Below are positions 54,793-63,834 of a DNA stretch of 64,000 nt, piece after piece (the stretch's first letter is position 1; each line of letters starts with the position of its first letter). A program made the position numbers and the translations under genes. A model generated the notes under the pieces. The model saw nothing but the letters and a program-made list of their open reading frames with translations, did not search any database and was not told where the DNA came from. This stretch comes from Saprospiraceae bacterium (lineage in GTDB: Bacteria; Bacteroidota; Bacteroidia; Chitinophagales; Saprospiraceae): NCBI GenBank assembly GCA_013214355.1, contig JABSSL010000086.1, positions 27,218 to 91,217 on the forward strand, written 5' to 3'.

Positions 54793-55449
54793 ATGAATTT
54801 ACCACTAAAACTTACACTGCTGTTCTCTTTCATTGCCCTGCTTGTCAATGGTCAAAGTAAAGTAATTGAACTTAACTTTAAAGGCAAAAAGATACCTGTT
54901 CGGATAAGCTTACCGGAAGGCTATAAGGCCAGTAAAAGCTACCCGGTTTTGATCGGTCCGGGATTGGATAAAGGAAATCTAGAAATGGGTTGTCGGTATT
55001 TTGGCGCGCACCCTAAACAATCCAGGTGGATTTTGGTAGAGAGCTCCATTCATATGGAGAATCGAAAAGCGGTTTCCCTACTGCTAGATCATTTAGATTC
55101 CCACTACCATACCTCAAAAACCTTTATCCTTGGATTCTCCGCTAACAGTATTGATGCTTTTACTATAGCTTCTATATACGATGATCGAATTGATGGGATT
55201 ATTGGAATGCCTGGAAATCCTGATAGCAGCAGTATGGAGAAACATGCAAATCAACAAATCCTAATGATTGTTGGGGAGCGAGATACCTATTGGAAACAAA
55301 GAGCCGAAAGAGCGAAACAAGTATTAGATAAGGGGGGCTATCAAAATGAATTGGTGATCATTCCTGATGGAGGGCATATCTTAGATGAAATAGCAGGAGA
55401 AGCCTTATTTTCAATTTTGGATAAGAAGTTGAAACTGAAAAGTGATTGA
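54793..55449 (+). CDS. Secreted alpha/beta-hydrolase (esterase-like)
   Basis: A 218-residue protein with a signal peptide (…FIALLVNGQ). It has an alpha/beta-hydrolase fold: nucleophile Ser116 in ILGFSANSI (the fifth position is Ser, not the usual Gly), Asp164 in VGERDTYW and His195 in PDGGHILDE. A PVRISLPEGYKASKSYPVLI opening is typical of poly-hydroxybutyrate-depolymerase or feruloyl-esterase-like enzymes. It follows the propeller lipoprotein gene by 10 bp. Substrate unknown. Confidence 0.75.
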   Translation: MNLPLKLTLLFSFIALLVNGQSKVIELNFKGKKIPVRISLPEGYKASKSYPVLIGPGLDKGNLEMGCRYFGAHPKQSRWILVESSIHMENRKAVSLLLDHLDSHYHTSKTFILGFSANSIDAFTIASIYDDRIDGIIGMPGNPDSSSMEKHANQQILMIVGERDTYWKQRAERAKQVLDKGGYQNELVIIPDGGHILDEIAGEALFSILDKKLKLKSD

Positions 55450-55672
55450 TGAATTTGCTGGGAGTAGTTCAGACAGGTATCAAGAACTTATGATGGCTTT
55501 CTGGAAAGCTGTGTGCTTTGGTTTGTCCTCGCCATTGGTTTCCAATATTCTTTCTTACCTTGAAATAGGTCATCAGTGATAATCTAGAGGGAGTGCCATG
55601 CGTGGAGAAACTGTCTAGGGCAAAACTGCTAAGGGCTACGGGCTCTTAGACCGGCCATCAAAAATCATACAG

Positions 55673-56344
55673 ATGCAGGATAAACAAACGGTAGTATTTA
55701 TGGGCGCGACAGGGGCTGTAGGCTCGGCTGCACTTAATCACTTATTGAACCGTCAGCAGTTAGCAAGAATACTTACTTTAGGCAGAAGAAAGGTCGAACT
55801 AGAGGAACCACCAGCTCATCTGCAACAAGCACTCATAGATATTCATGATCCTGCCTCCTATGCGGATTACATCAAGAACTATCAAACGGCCATTTGCACC
55901 TTGGGGGTTGGTGAACCTTCCAAGGTGTCTAAAGCAGATTTTATTGCTATTGATAAGACGGCGGTATTGAATTTTGCTAAAATATGTAAAGCAAATGGGG
56001 TAAAACAGTTTCATTTGTTATCCTCCATTGGCGTAAGCAATAGGTCACCTAATTACTATTTGCGCACAAAAGGGGAGCTTAATGATGAATTGGTTGAGCT
56101 GCAATTTGAGCGCTTGAGTATTTTTCAACCCTCCATGATATTGACTCCTCAGAATCGGTATGGCTTTACGCAAGGATTGATGCTAAAACTTTGGCCGAAA
56201 CTAGATCTGATCCTACACAATGGACTCAGAAAGTATAGGGGAATTAAGGTGGAAATGTTAGGCAGATCCATGGCGAATAGCATTTTCATCGAAAAAGAAG
56301 GAGTTGAATTTCTGCAGTATGATGATGTTCTGAACCTACAATAG
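55673..56344 (+). CDS. NAD(P)-binding Rossmann-fold protein (HTATIP2/atypical SDR-like)
   Basis: A 223-residue protein with the dinucleotide motif GATGAVG (residues 11-17) and later FHLLSSIGVSNRSPNYYLRTKGELND, where the YxxxK-like YLRTK is in place. It lacks a C-terminal extension. Such proteins are NmrA/HTATIP2-type oxidoreductases or redox sensors; the substrate is unknown. Cytoplasmic; it lies in a loose cluster of same-strand genes. Confidence 0.8.
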   Translation: MQDKQTVVFMGATGAVGSAALNHLLNRQQLARILTLGRRKVELEEPPAHLQQALIDIHDPASYADYIKNYQTAICTLGVGEPSKVSKADFIAIDKTAVLNFAKICKANGVKQFHLLSSIGVSNRSPNYYLRTKGELNDELVELQFERLSIFQPSMILTPQNRYGFTQGLMLKLWPKLDLILHNGLRKYRGIKVEMLGRSMANSIFIEKEGVEFLQYDDVLNLQ

Positions 56345-56458
56345 ACCTGGACTAACTAAAATGTATACATCTTATGCGAAAATGATTAAGTGATGGATCC
56401 CCTTTCCTAGCGAACTTTGTACCAAGATCAATGATTAAAAAACGAAAAAGCTTAAAAT

Positions 56459-57406
56459 ATGGCGGATCGAAGATTTGGAACAAAGGGCTGGACACCAGAA
56501 CAACTGTACTCGCTCGTAGGTAAAACCTACCTCATCACAGGAGCAAACGCAGGTGCGGGTTTTGAGGCGGCGAAGATATTGTTGAGCAAAGGTGCTGAGG
56601 TGGTCATGCTTAATCGCAACGAAAAGAAATCCGATAAAGCCATCGATGACCTGAAAGCACAAATGGGGGCAAATGCCAAAGTTTCCTTTATTAAAATGGA
56701 TTTGGCTGAGTTTTCGTCTGTACGCCAAGCTGCAGCGCAAGTGAATAGGACGGTATCCAAAATTGATGCATTGATTTGTAATGCTGCTGTGGCGCAAATC
56801 GCAAAGCAGGAGCTTACCCCTGAAGGGCATGAAAGCCAGTTGGGTATTAATCACTACGGACATTTTTTACTGGTCACTTTGTTGTTTGACAAAGTAGAAC
56901 AATCAAAAGGTAGAATTGTAGTTGTCGCAAGCGAAGGATACAAGATGGGGTTGAAAACCATTCAATTCGAAGACCTGAACTTTGATAAGAATTACACTCC
57001 TATGACTGCCTATTGCCAGAGTAAATTGGCGCAAATGATGTTTGCCTACGAGTTACAAAATCGAATTAAAGGCACCAACAAGGAGGTCGAAGTTTACGTT
57101 TGCCACCCGGGGGCATCCAGAACTTCATTGATCAATGACAAAGCCAGGAAGCGAGATAGAATATTGTTTTCGATCTTATCGCTATTACCAATAGTTCAAT
57201 CGGCAGAGAAAGGGGCTTACCCAGAAGTGATGTGTGCTACGGAAGACAACTTAAAGCAACAGGCTTATTATGGTCCGACAGGCACCATGAATTGGTCCGG
57301 TCCGGTTGGTGAATGTAAATTGGAGCCATTCGTTTTGGAAAAAACGGTTTTAACTGAGTTGTGGCAGATATCAGAAAAGGAAACCAACTGTACATGGAAT
57401 TTTTGA
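56459..57406 (+). CDS. Short-chain dehydrogenase/reductase
   Basis: A 315-residue SDR. NAD(P)-binding GANAGAG (TGxxxGxG variant, TYLITGANAGAGFEAAK), NAAVAQ, and the catalytic Ser/Tyr/Lys in VVASEGY and AYCQSKLA (YxxxK as YCQSK). The extended C-terminus (~260-315) matches retinol-dehydrogenase/protochlorophyllide-reductase-type SDRs. Substrate unknown. Confidence 0.88.
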   Translation: MADRRFGTKGWTPEQLYSLVGKTYLITGANAGAGFEAAKILLSKGAEVVMLNRNEKKSDKAIDDLKAQMGANAKVSFIKMDLAEFSSVRQAAAQVNRTVSKIDALICNAAVAQIAKQELTPEGHESQLGINHYGHFLLVTLLFDKVEQSKGRIVVVASEGYKMGLKTIQFEDLNFDKNYTPMTAYCQSKLAQMMFAYELQNRIKGTNKEVEVYVCHPGASRTSLINDKARKRDRILFSILSLLPIVQSAEKGAYPEVMCATEDNLKQQAYYGPTGTMNWSGPVGECKLEPFVLEKTVLTELWQISEKETNCTWNF

Positions 57407-57472
57407 GGCCAGCAGCAAAAGGTAAAATTAATAGCTGAAATACTGATCGGGAAACCATTAAAATAGTAAGCC

Positions 57473-57979
57473 GTGGATATATTAAAGACAGCCATCGAAT
57501 GGGCAAAAGCTGAAGTTTTTTCATCAATGTTTTTTATCCTTTTTGGTGTCCTATTTCTATTGGCAAGCGTAGGGTTCTGGCAATTGGGAAAAACAGAGCT
57601 TTCCAAGGCATTTGTATACCCAACCTTGGTAGCTAGTATATTACTTTTCATTATAGGGGTCGGCTTGGTTTATTCTAATAAATCAAGGATTGCTAATTTC
57701 CCAACTGCTTATGAGAGTGATGCCTCCACTTTTGTAAAAATGGAAGTTATCCGAGCTGATAAAACAATGGCGGAGTATCAGACTGCTGTTTTCAGGGTTA
57801 TTCCATTGATAATTGTTGTGGCTGCCTTGTTGTTTGTTTTTATCGATAAGCCGATGTGGCGAGCGATTAGCATGACAACCATAGCTATGATGGTGGTTAT
57901 TTTATCGATTGATACCAACGCAAATGCTAGAATGGAAGTGTATAAGGAAAAATTGGTCTTAGTAGAAAAACAAAATTAA
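57473..57979 (+). CDS. Small integral membrane protein of unknown function
   Basis: A 168-residue protein with a GTG start (57473) and four predicted membrane helices (~16-36, 47-63, 104-123 and 127-145). The cytoplasmic or periplasmic loop at ~66-100 is polar. No recognised family. It lies 38 bp before the AraC gene and is probably in the same operon. Confidence 0.65.
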   Translation: MDILKTAIEWAKAEVFSSMFFILFGVLFLLASVGFWQLGKTELSKAFVYPTLVASILLFIIGVGLVYSNKSRIANFPTAYESDASTFVKMEVIRADKTMAEYQTAVFRVIPLIIVVAALLFVFIDKPMWRAISMTTIAMMVVILSIDTNANARMEVYKEKLVLVEKQN

Positions 57980-58016
57980 CAGTGAGGGGATAACTTCTCT
58001 TTTCAATTTTGAAATA

Positions 58017-58940
58017 ATGATCAAGGTAAACTATAAGAGTATAACAGAATTTACCAGGGCTCAACATTTACCTGAACCTGAGAATCCTCTTTTCGCGGTC
58101 GGGCGAAAAAGACTTGATGAAGATGAGATTGAAAACTGCGTTTCTTCCAACAAAGAAATAAGCTATACCAACCAGTTTTATGTTATCAGCTTGAAAAACA
58201 TAGTTGCCGGTGAGTTGATGTATGGCCGAACCAAGTATGATTGTAGTACAGGCACCTTGCTATTTACTGCTCCAGATCAAACTATTGTCGCCAAAGATGT
58301 TGTGATTAGTTCAGATTCCTGGTTCATTGCTTTTCATGAGGATTTTATTAGTGGATTGGACATTCGGAAACGGATCAAAAATTACAATTTCTTTAATTAC
58401 AATGTAAATGAAGCCCTGCATCTTTCGCCCAAGGAGGAACAGACCATTAAATCCATTTTTAGTAATATAGAAGCGGAGTATCAGAACAACCAGGACGAGT
58501 TTAGTAAAGAAATTATCATTTCTCACCTGGAAACACTTCTGAAATATGCCAACCGCTTTTATAAGCGCCAGTTTCTTCATCGTAAGGTCATCAACAAAGA
58601 TTTGATCTCTCGATTTAAAGGTATATTAGATATCTACTTTGAGCGCGGGCAGCAAATGGAAGAAGGAATCCCATCAGTAGAGTGGATGGCTAAGCAATTG
58701 GGAATCAGCCATCGTTATATGAGTGATACGATCAAAGCTGAAACGGGAAAGACCGCAATAGATCAAATCAATTTGTATGTGATAGAAGAAGCAAAGGAGT
58801 TATTGCTCGCTCCCAATGCTTCCATCTCTGAGACCGCCTATCAATTAGGCTTTGAATATCCCCAATACTTCTCCCGGCTTTTCAAGAAGAAAACGGGGCT
58901 TAGTCCAAGAGAATATATTGAGTCGTCTCTGTTGAATTAA
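58017..58940 (+). CDS. AraC-family transcriptional regulator
   Basis: A 307-residue regulator with an N-terminal cupin-like sensing domain and a C-terminal double helix-turn-helix (VEWMAKQLGISHRYMSDTIKAETG and ISETAYQLGFEYPQYFSRLFKKKTGLSPREY). The latter motif is the AraC signature. Ligand and targets unknown; the upstream membrane protein gene is a candidate. Confidence 0.9.
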   Translation: MIKVNYKSITEFTRAQHLPEPENPLFAVGRKRLDEDEIENCVSSNKEISYTNQFYVISLKNIVAGELMYGRTKYDCSTGTLLFTAPDQTIVAKDVVISSDSWFIAFHEDFISGLDIRKRIKNYNFFNYNVNEALHLSPKEEQTIKSIFSNIEAEYQNNQDEFSKEIIISHLETLLKYANRFYKRQFLHRKVINKDLISRFKGILDIYFERGQQMEEGIPSVEWMAKQLGISHRYMSDTIKAETGKTAIDQINLYVIEEAKELLLAPNASISETAYQLGFEYPQYFSRLFKKKTGLSPREYIESSLLN

Positions 58941-59013
58941 TCCTCTTCTTTCCCTAAATTTCGAGCATCTTCCAGCATATTGATCTTGTTCAATGTTAAA
59001 ATGCTCAATTTAG

Positions 59014-59583
59014 ATGATGGTTAAAAGTAAGGTTCGCACGCTCAGAGAGGAATTGGGATATACACAAGCTGACTTAGCAGAACATTCAAACTTATCTATT
59101 CGTACCATACAGCGTCTGGAGTCGGGCCAAAGTATACCCAAAGGACATACTTTGAAGGTACTTGCACAGACATTAGGGGTAGATTCGAACGAATTGCAAC
59201 AGCCAAAGACTGCAGACCGTAAGGATTCAAAAGAAGAGAACCTAAAGTTAAAGATGATCAATCTTGCTACGCTCTGCTTCATGGGAATTCCATTCGGAAA
59301 CCTGATCGTTCCGTTTACCTTATGGAAGAAATACCGAGAATATCCTTTGGTGGATGAAGTAGGCCGGAAGATTCTGAATTTTCAAATCCTTTGGACAATT
59401 TGTGCCGTCCTTATCTTGATCTTTAGCCCCTTCTTGCAGGATTTGATTATGGCACCTTTCTCCCTGATGCTTGTCCTTAGCCTAATGGCAGTAGCGGTCA
59501 ATCTCATTGTTATCTTCAGAACGGCCAATGCGCTAGCGAATGAGAATTACGATATTTTACCCCTGAAAATCCAGTTCTTATAG
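59014..59583 (+). CDS. XRE-type regulator fused to a membrane domain
   Basis: A 189-residue protein. Residues ~5-60 are an XRE helix-turn-helix (LREELGYTQADLAEHSNLSIRTIQRLESG, quoted in part). Residues ~85-175 are a DUF4870-like membrane domain with three helices (LCFMGIPFGNLIVPFTLW, FQILWTICAVLILIF). A DNA-binding domain tied to the membrane may couple membrane state to transcription. Such fusions are common in Bacteroidota; targets unknown. Confidence 0.85.
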   Translation: MMVKSKVRTLREELGYTQADLAEHSNLSIRTIQRLESGQSIPKGHTLKVLAQTLGVDSNELQQPKTADRKDSKEENLKLKMINLATLCFMGIPFGNLIVPFTLWKKYREYPLVDEVGRKILNFQILWTICAVLILIFSPFLQDLIMAPFSLMLVLSLMAVAVNLIVIFRTANALANENYDILPLKIQFL

Positions 59584-59665
59584 CGATTGTTACCTTATTG
59601 GCGGCAAGCTGTCGTGTTTTGGCGGCCCTTTCTCGCTCATCTTTGCTCTAAATAAATGAACGAAG

Positions 59666-60637
59666 ATGAGAGTATTAAAAATTGTAGCCCTCAGTCTCGT
59701 TGGGCTAGTCGTCGTAGGCGCAGTCGGCGCTTATTTCTACTTCAAAAAAGCTTTCAAGCCTGATCCGAACTTCCTAGAGCTTACCGAAGCTAGTGGTGCA
59801 GTGCCTATTCAATGGGCAAAGTCAAAAGATAGCGACATTGCAGCCATGTACCTGCCCATTCAGTTTCCGGGCGTTCCCGACACGTTCTATCTACAGTTCG
59901 ATACCGGGGCACCAAGCACTTTGCTCTACAAAAAAAGTATGCTAGCCATTCGGGACAGATATCCAGGGCAAATGGGGTTTTTAGATAGTACCTCAGTCAC
60001 TACGGAGCAAACTTTCCTATTGGGCGAAATGGAAGTGCATTCCCCGCGATTCAAACTGTACGAGCGAGGGGAAAAACCCATAGATTGGGAGAGCGGTAAG
60101 AAAGTCAAAATCGGAACGCTAGGGGCAGATATCATTGATAAGAAACTAACGGTCATGGATTTTGATCAACATCGCTGCTTTTTTGGATCGCAACTTCCCG
60201 AATTTGGCCAAGCACTTGAATTTCATGAGCTCAAATTCAACCTCCGTAAAGTCTTGATACCAGCCGAAGTAGCGGGTAAGAAGCGTAAGCTATTGCATGA
60301 TTCCGGAACCAGTGGATTTGATTTCATTACGGATAAAAGAAATTGGAAGAAGCTTTCCAAAGCGGGAGCGGAACCCCAAGAGGGCTTTAAAGTACGCTCC
60401 TGGAAAAAGCAATTGACTGCCTTTAACATTGATTCTGATCAACATATTGACTTCGAATCTATGTCTATTCCGCTGAGCCAAGTTACCTATATTGAAGGAA
60501 CTTCCTTCCTGCAAAGAATGGGGATTCGCATCACGGGTATGGGCGGCATGATCGGTAATCAAATATTCCTGGGTAAGGTCTTGATTCTCGATTGTCCAAA
60601 TCGGAAATATGCATTGGTTGAATACAACGAGCCATGA
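59666..60637 (+). CDS. Aspartyl-protease-like protein, membrane-anchored
   Basis: A 323-residue protein with an N-terminal membrane anchor (residues ~5-25). Two candidate catalytic motifs appear: Asp79-Thr-Gly in LQFDTGAPS and Asp212-Ser-Gly in LLHDSGTSG, spaced about as in a two-lobed retropepsin/pepsin-like enzyme, with GTLGADIIDKK preserved between. It would face the periplasm. Whether it is an active protease is unproven. Confidence 0.7.
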   Translation: MRVLKIVALSLVGLVVVGAVGAYFYFKKAFKPDPNFLELTEASGAVPIQWAKSKDSDIAAMYLPIQFPGVPDTFYLQFDTGAPSTLLYKKSMLAIRDRYPGQMGFLDSTSVTTEQTFLLGEMEVHSPRFKLYERGEKPIDWESGKKVKIGTLGADIIDKKLTVMDFDQHRCFFGSQLPEFGQALEFHELKFNLRKVLIPAEVAGKKRKLLHDSGTSGFDFITDKRNWKKLSKAGAEPQEGFKVRSWKKQLTAFNIDSDQHIDFESMSIPLSQVTYIEGTSFLQRMGIRITGMGGMIGNQIFLGKVLILDCPNRKYALVEYNEP

Positions 60638-60753
60638 GTCCCCCCGCGCTTGTTGCGTGTTTTCACCAACAAGACCGGGGATAGTGTTTCGCGCCAACAA
60701 GAGCTGGGAATTTTCCCGTATCTTCCATAAAGTCGAAAATAAATCCAACACCT

Positions 60754-61188
60754 ATGGAAGATGCGGCCTGGGAATTCCAGCATTCCGTGGAATGCAGCGC
60801 TTCAAAATCTTTAGCCTGGTCATTTTGGACCGATGTGTCCAATTGGGAACGCTTGGAAGGGAAAGCGGTAGAATGGATAAAAATTTATGGCCCTTTTGCC
60901 GCCGGTACTTCCGGGGAAACGAAGATGCCGGAACAGCCTCCACAGCCCTGGATCATTACCCAATTGGAGCCTGAACGCTCAGCTAGAATCGAGATGCCTG
61001 TCGCTGGAGCAATCTTTGTCAACGAAATGCGGATGGAAGCACTTTCTTTGCAACGTACCCGAATTACACAGCGGCTTAGCCTGGTAGGGGACAAGGCGAA
61101 AGCCTTGGCTGGTGCGATGGGGATGTTTGAAACCAGCGCACCGCAGGGGCTTGCGAAATTGGCCAAGACTATAGAAGAATTAAGCTGA
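60754..61188 (+). CDS. SRPBCC-family ligand-binding protein
   Basis: A 144-residue START/Bet v1-like protein (WEFQHSVECSASKSLAWSFWTDVSNWERLEG) with a C-terminal amphipathic helix (PQGLAKLAKTIEELS). SRPBCC proteins bind hydrophobic ligands or act as cyclases/hydrolases; the ligand is unknown. The MEDAAW start is preferred. The 148 bp after it hold a weak AGGCCC/GGGCCT stem but no gene. Confidence 0.75.
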   Translation: MEDAAWEFQHSVECSASKSLAWSFWTDVSNWERLEGKAVEWIKIYGPFAAGTSGETKMPEQPPQPWIITQLEPERSARIEMPVAGAIFVNEMRMEALSLQRTRITQRLSLVGDKAKALAGAMGMFETSAPQGLAKLAKTIEELS

Positions 61189-61336
61189 GGGTTTTACCAC
61201 AGGAAATAACATAGGCCCAGCAAAACGGAATGTTTACAGGGCCTGTTCATTTGGGTTTTACAATGGTTTTTGAGGTTATTCAAGTCAATTGGAAGGATTA
61301 TATCTTGTCCCAATTACCTGATTACCAATCGGGCCG

Positions 61337-61771
61337 CTATTGTCCAATATTCATGTCGAAATCGGCCGCTTGCTCAATGACCTTCTGAATAATGCTAGGA
61401 TCACTCGATCTCTTCTGAGCATTCTCTTGATCTGCTGGAATGCCAATCACTTCAAAAAAGTCCAGGAATCCTTTCGGGCTGTGGATGTTAACCCATTTAC
61501 AAGGCTTGTCGCTTTTGTTATTGAAGGTATGTAGCGTAAGTGGAGGAACATCAATGGATTCTCCCGCCTTGACGACCATCGTCTCGCCATTGACAAAGAA
61601 TTCCATTTCTCCTTCTACAATGATAAAAGACTCTTCATAGCTATTGTGCATATGAGGAGGTGGGCCGGGGACATGAGCTGGGGTTTCAGCCATCATTAAA
61701 TCGTAGTCTCCGGAAGTGGGGTAGGAGGTCACCTTGTGACCCAATACCCATCTGGTGTTAGATGTTTTCAT
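61337..61771 (-). CDS. Single-domain cupin protein
   Basis: A 144-residue cupin. Motif 1 is HVPGPPPHMHNSYEESFIIVEGE, shown in part, and motif 2 is PPLTLHTFNNKSDKP, giving His/Glu/His metal ligands. It may be a dioxygenase-like enzyme or a small-molecule-binding protein. It is divergent from a TetR gene whose operator covers its transcription start, so it is a likely target of that regulator. Confidence 0.85.
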   Translation of the reverse strand: MKTSNTRWVLGHKVTSYPTSGDYDLMMAETPAHVPGPPPHMHNSYEESFIIVEGEMEFFVNGETMVVKAGESIDVPPLTLHTFNNKSDKPCKWVNIHSPKGFLDFFEVIGIPADQENAQKRSSDPSIIQKVIEQAADFDMNIGQ

Positions 61772-61774
61772 TTA

Positions 61775-61790
61775 TGAGATTTTTGTCTCA
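61775..61790. promoter_or_regulatory. TetR operator copy 1
   Basis: TGAGATTTTTGTCTCA is a near palindrome (TGAGAY-N4-RTCTCA). It overlaps the expected start of cupin transcription and the -33 box (TTTG at 61782-61785) of the tetR promoter. Confidence 0.75.
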
Positions 61791-61811
61791 CAAATATAGT
61801 CGGGAACTTTG
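61782..61811 (+). promoter_or_regulatory. tetR gene promoter
   Basis: TTTG (61782-61785), 18-bp spacer, GAACTTTG (61804-61811; one mismatch to TAnnTTTG). Transcription would start near 61818, just before operator copy 2. Confidence 0.5.
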
Positions 61812-61821
61812 AAAAGTGCAA
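61791..61821 (-). promoter_or_regulatory. Cupin gene promoter
   Basis: On the minus strand TTG (61819-61821), 20-bp spacer, then TATATTTG (61791-61798), an exact TAnnTTTG box. Transcription would start near 61784, inside operator copy 1. Confidence 0.65.
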
Positions 61822-61827
61822 GTTTTA

Positions 61828-61843
61828 TGAGATATTTGTCTCA
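61828..61843. promoter_or_regulatory. TetR operator copy 2
   Basis: TGAGATATTTGTCTCA, 53 bp from copy 1 and differing from it at a single base. It ends on the first base of the tetR start codon, consistent with autorepression. Confidence 0.75.
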
Positions 61844-62445
61844 TGAATGAAAAATATGTAGACAGAGGCAGAATTAATCAGAAGCTAAAAACAAGGAGTA
61901 AGATCATTAAGAGTGCGCAGCAGTTTTTGTCACAAGGTCAGTCGTTTACCCTGGAAGATGTAGCTAGTGCTTCGGGCGTATCACGTGCAACTATTTACCG
62001 ATACTACTCCAGTTTAGAAGCGCTATCAGCTGAAGTGGCTTTGGACTTGAATATTCAAAGTCCTGAAGAAATCTACGAAGCACACAAGCATCTACCAGTC
62101 CAAGAGATGATCCTCCAGATTCAGGATTACATCAATCGGTTTTCCATCGATAATGAGGCGGCCTTTCGAAAATTTCTCAGTATAGCCATTGCAGGAGATT
62201 CACCAGAAACCAAGCGTGGCGCTAGACGGGTCAGTACTTTGAGCTTAGCGCTACAGAAGGAGAAATTAGGTCCTGAGAACTCTGAGATTAGAAATCTTAT
62301 CCATATAGCTACCGTTCTGATGGGAATGGAAGCCCTGATCGTTACGAAGGACGTTTGCCGACTAGGGGACCAGCAATCTATGGAATTGCTTAGGTGGGGA
62401 TTGAATAAGATACTACAAGCTACTTTAACCCAGCTCGATAACTAA
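61843..62445 (+). CDS. TetR/AcrR-family transcriptional regulator
   Basis: A 200-residue repressor: helix-turn-helix FTLEDVASASGVSRATIYRYYSS (residues ~28-50, quoted in part), then an all-helical ligand-binding domain. Its own start codon lies under operator copy 2. The stop codon TAA is followed immediately by the ATG of the cyclase-globin gene, so both are co-transcribed and the regulator probably controls cyclase and cupin genes together. Ligand unknown. Confidence 0.9.
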   Translation: MNEKYVDRGRINQKLKTRSKIIKSAQQFLSQGQSFTLEDVASASGVSRATIYRYYSSLEALSAEVALDLNIQSPEEIYEAHKHLPVQEMILQIQDYINRFSIDNEAAFRKFLSIAIAGDSPETKRGARRVSTLSLALQKEKLGPENSEIRNLIHIATVLMGMEALIVTKDVCRLGDQQSMELLRWGLNKILQATLTQLDN

Positions 62446-63831
62446 ATGAAAACCATGATTCACAAACAATCGCAACTCCAGTCACGCCTGAATACTCGCA
62501 GACATCGAAAGCGCGCCAGCGTGATGTATAGTAGTATTAATCAAAGTGTAAGGGCAAAAAGCAAGCCTTCTACGCTATTGGATATTTCAATGGAAAACCA
62601 AATTCCGCACCTTCATGAATGTGGCGGAAATGGGAGGTGTACGACCTGTCGTGTCCGGATCATTGAAGGGCATCGAAATCTTTCGCCTCGCACCGCTGTG
62701 GAGAAAAATACGGCTCATGTACGAAAATGGGATCCATCCATTCGATTGGCTTGTCAATGCACCGTCCATGGTGATGTGGAGGTGCAAAGACTGGTTTGGA
62801 GCAGCGCGGAAGTAAATAAATTACAACTGGAGACGATCCCTGAGGGAGAGGCTGAAGAGCGAAACATTGTGATCCTCTTTTGTGATTTACGGAACTTCAC
62901 CCGGATCACATCGGAAAATATGGTCTTTGACATGGCCCATATGCTCAATCGCTTTTACACGGTCTTGGGTGATCCAATCCTAATGAACAATGGCATTATT
63001 TATCAGTACGTGGGTGATGAGATTGTAGGCATTTTCGGGACTTGTGGGGGTTCCCGAGAAAAGAACACCATGGATGCTGTGCGGGCGGCCTTGGGGATGC
63101 AATACGCCATAGAGCGCCTCAATCATTTTGAACTTCAAGCCTTTGGAACCAAATTTAGGATTGGTATCGGACTCAATTACGGTCGCGCTTTTGTGGGACA
63201 CCTCGGTCACCCCAAGCATCGACAGTTTACCGTGGTGGGCGATCCTGTGAATGTGGCTAGCCGAATTCAGGGATGTACGAAAGAGACACAGTCAAAGACG
63301 CTAATCTCGAAATCGATTCTCGAAGGATTACCAGATGGTACTTTGGAGATCGGCAGAACTTTCACCAAGCTCTTAGCGGGAAAGACAATGCCTATTGAAC
63401 TACATGAGTTAAAGGACTTCGCAGGAGTAGATATAAACTTACAGCTGCAATCCTCATTGGACTATGTTCTAAAGAATGAGCTTGGCTTTGCGCAACGCTT
63501 TTATAAGAAAGTCTTTGAAAGAGCACCTGGTTTGAGGTCCTTGTTCAGGGATGATATGTCAGGACAAGAACGCCTACTGACGCATATGCTAGGAGGGATC
63601 GTTTATTCATTGAGTCGACCTGAATATCTAAAGATGGGACTTCGCACCCTGGGTAAAAGTCATGAGAAGTATGGCGTTAAGCCCGAGCATTATCCGCTTG
63701 TAAAGCAATTGCTCATTGAAACCATCAAGGAAGAGCTCGGCGATTTTCACACCGAAAAACTGAGCGAAGCCTGGCTGCAGGCATTAGATTTTGTCACCTC
63801 AGAAATGATGAACTGGCAGAGCGCCAAGTAA
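62446..63831 (+). CDS. [2Fe-2S] ferredoxin-class III nucleotide cyclase-globin fusion
   Basis: A 461-residue three-domain protein. Residues ~25-115: plant-type [2Fe-2S] ferredoxin with Cys59-x5-Cys65-x2-Cys68 (ECGGNGRCTTC) and Cys103 (LACQC). Residues ~138-325: class III cyclase with metal-binding Asp147 (FCDLRNFT) and Asp191 (YVGDEIVG), and Asn269/Arg273 (VNVASR). Residues ~335-455: a globin of flavohaemoglobin type with Tyr353 (B10), Phe367 (CD1), Gln374 (E7) and proximal His406 (SHEKYGVKPEHY). The residue usually Lys for ATP selection is Gln187, so ATP/GTP choice is open. A gas- or redox-sensing role is inferred. Translated directly after tetR. Confidence 0.88.
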   Translation: MKTMIHKQSQLQSRLNTRRHRKRASVMYSSINQSVRAKSKPSTLLDISMENQIPHLHECGGNGRCTTCRVRIIEGHRNLSPRTAVEKNTAHVRKWDPSIRLACQCTVHGDVEVQRLVWSSAEVNKLQLETIPEGEAEERNIVILFCDLRNFTRITSENMVFDMAHMLNRFYTVLGDPILMNNGIIYQYVGDEIVGIFGTCGGSREKNTMDAVRAALGMQYAIERLNHFELQAFGTKFRIGIGLNYGRAFVGHLGHPKHRQFTVVGDPVNVASRIQGCTKETQSKTLISKSILEGLPDGTLEIGRTFTKLLAGKTMPIELHELKDFAGVDINLQLQSSLDYVLKNELGFAQRFYKKVFERAPGLRSLFRDDMSGQERLLTHMLGGIVYSLSRPEYLKMGLRTLGKSHEKYGVKPEHYPLVKQLLIETIKEELGDFHTEKLSEAWLQALDFVTSEMMNWQSAK

Positions 63832-63834
63832 GTA

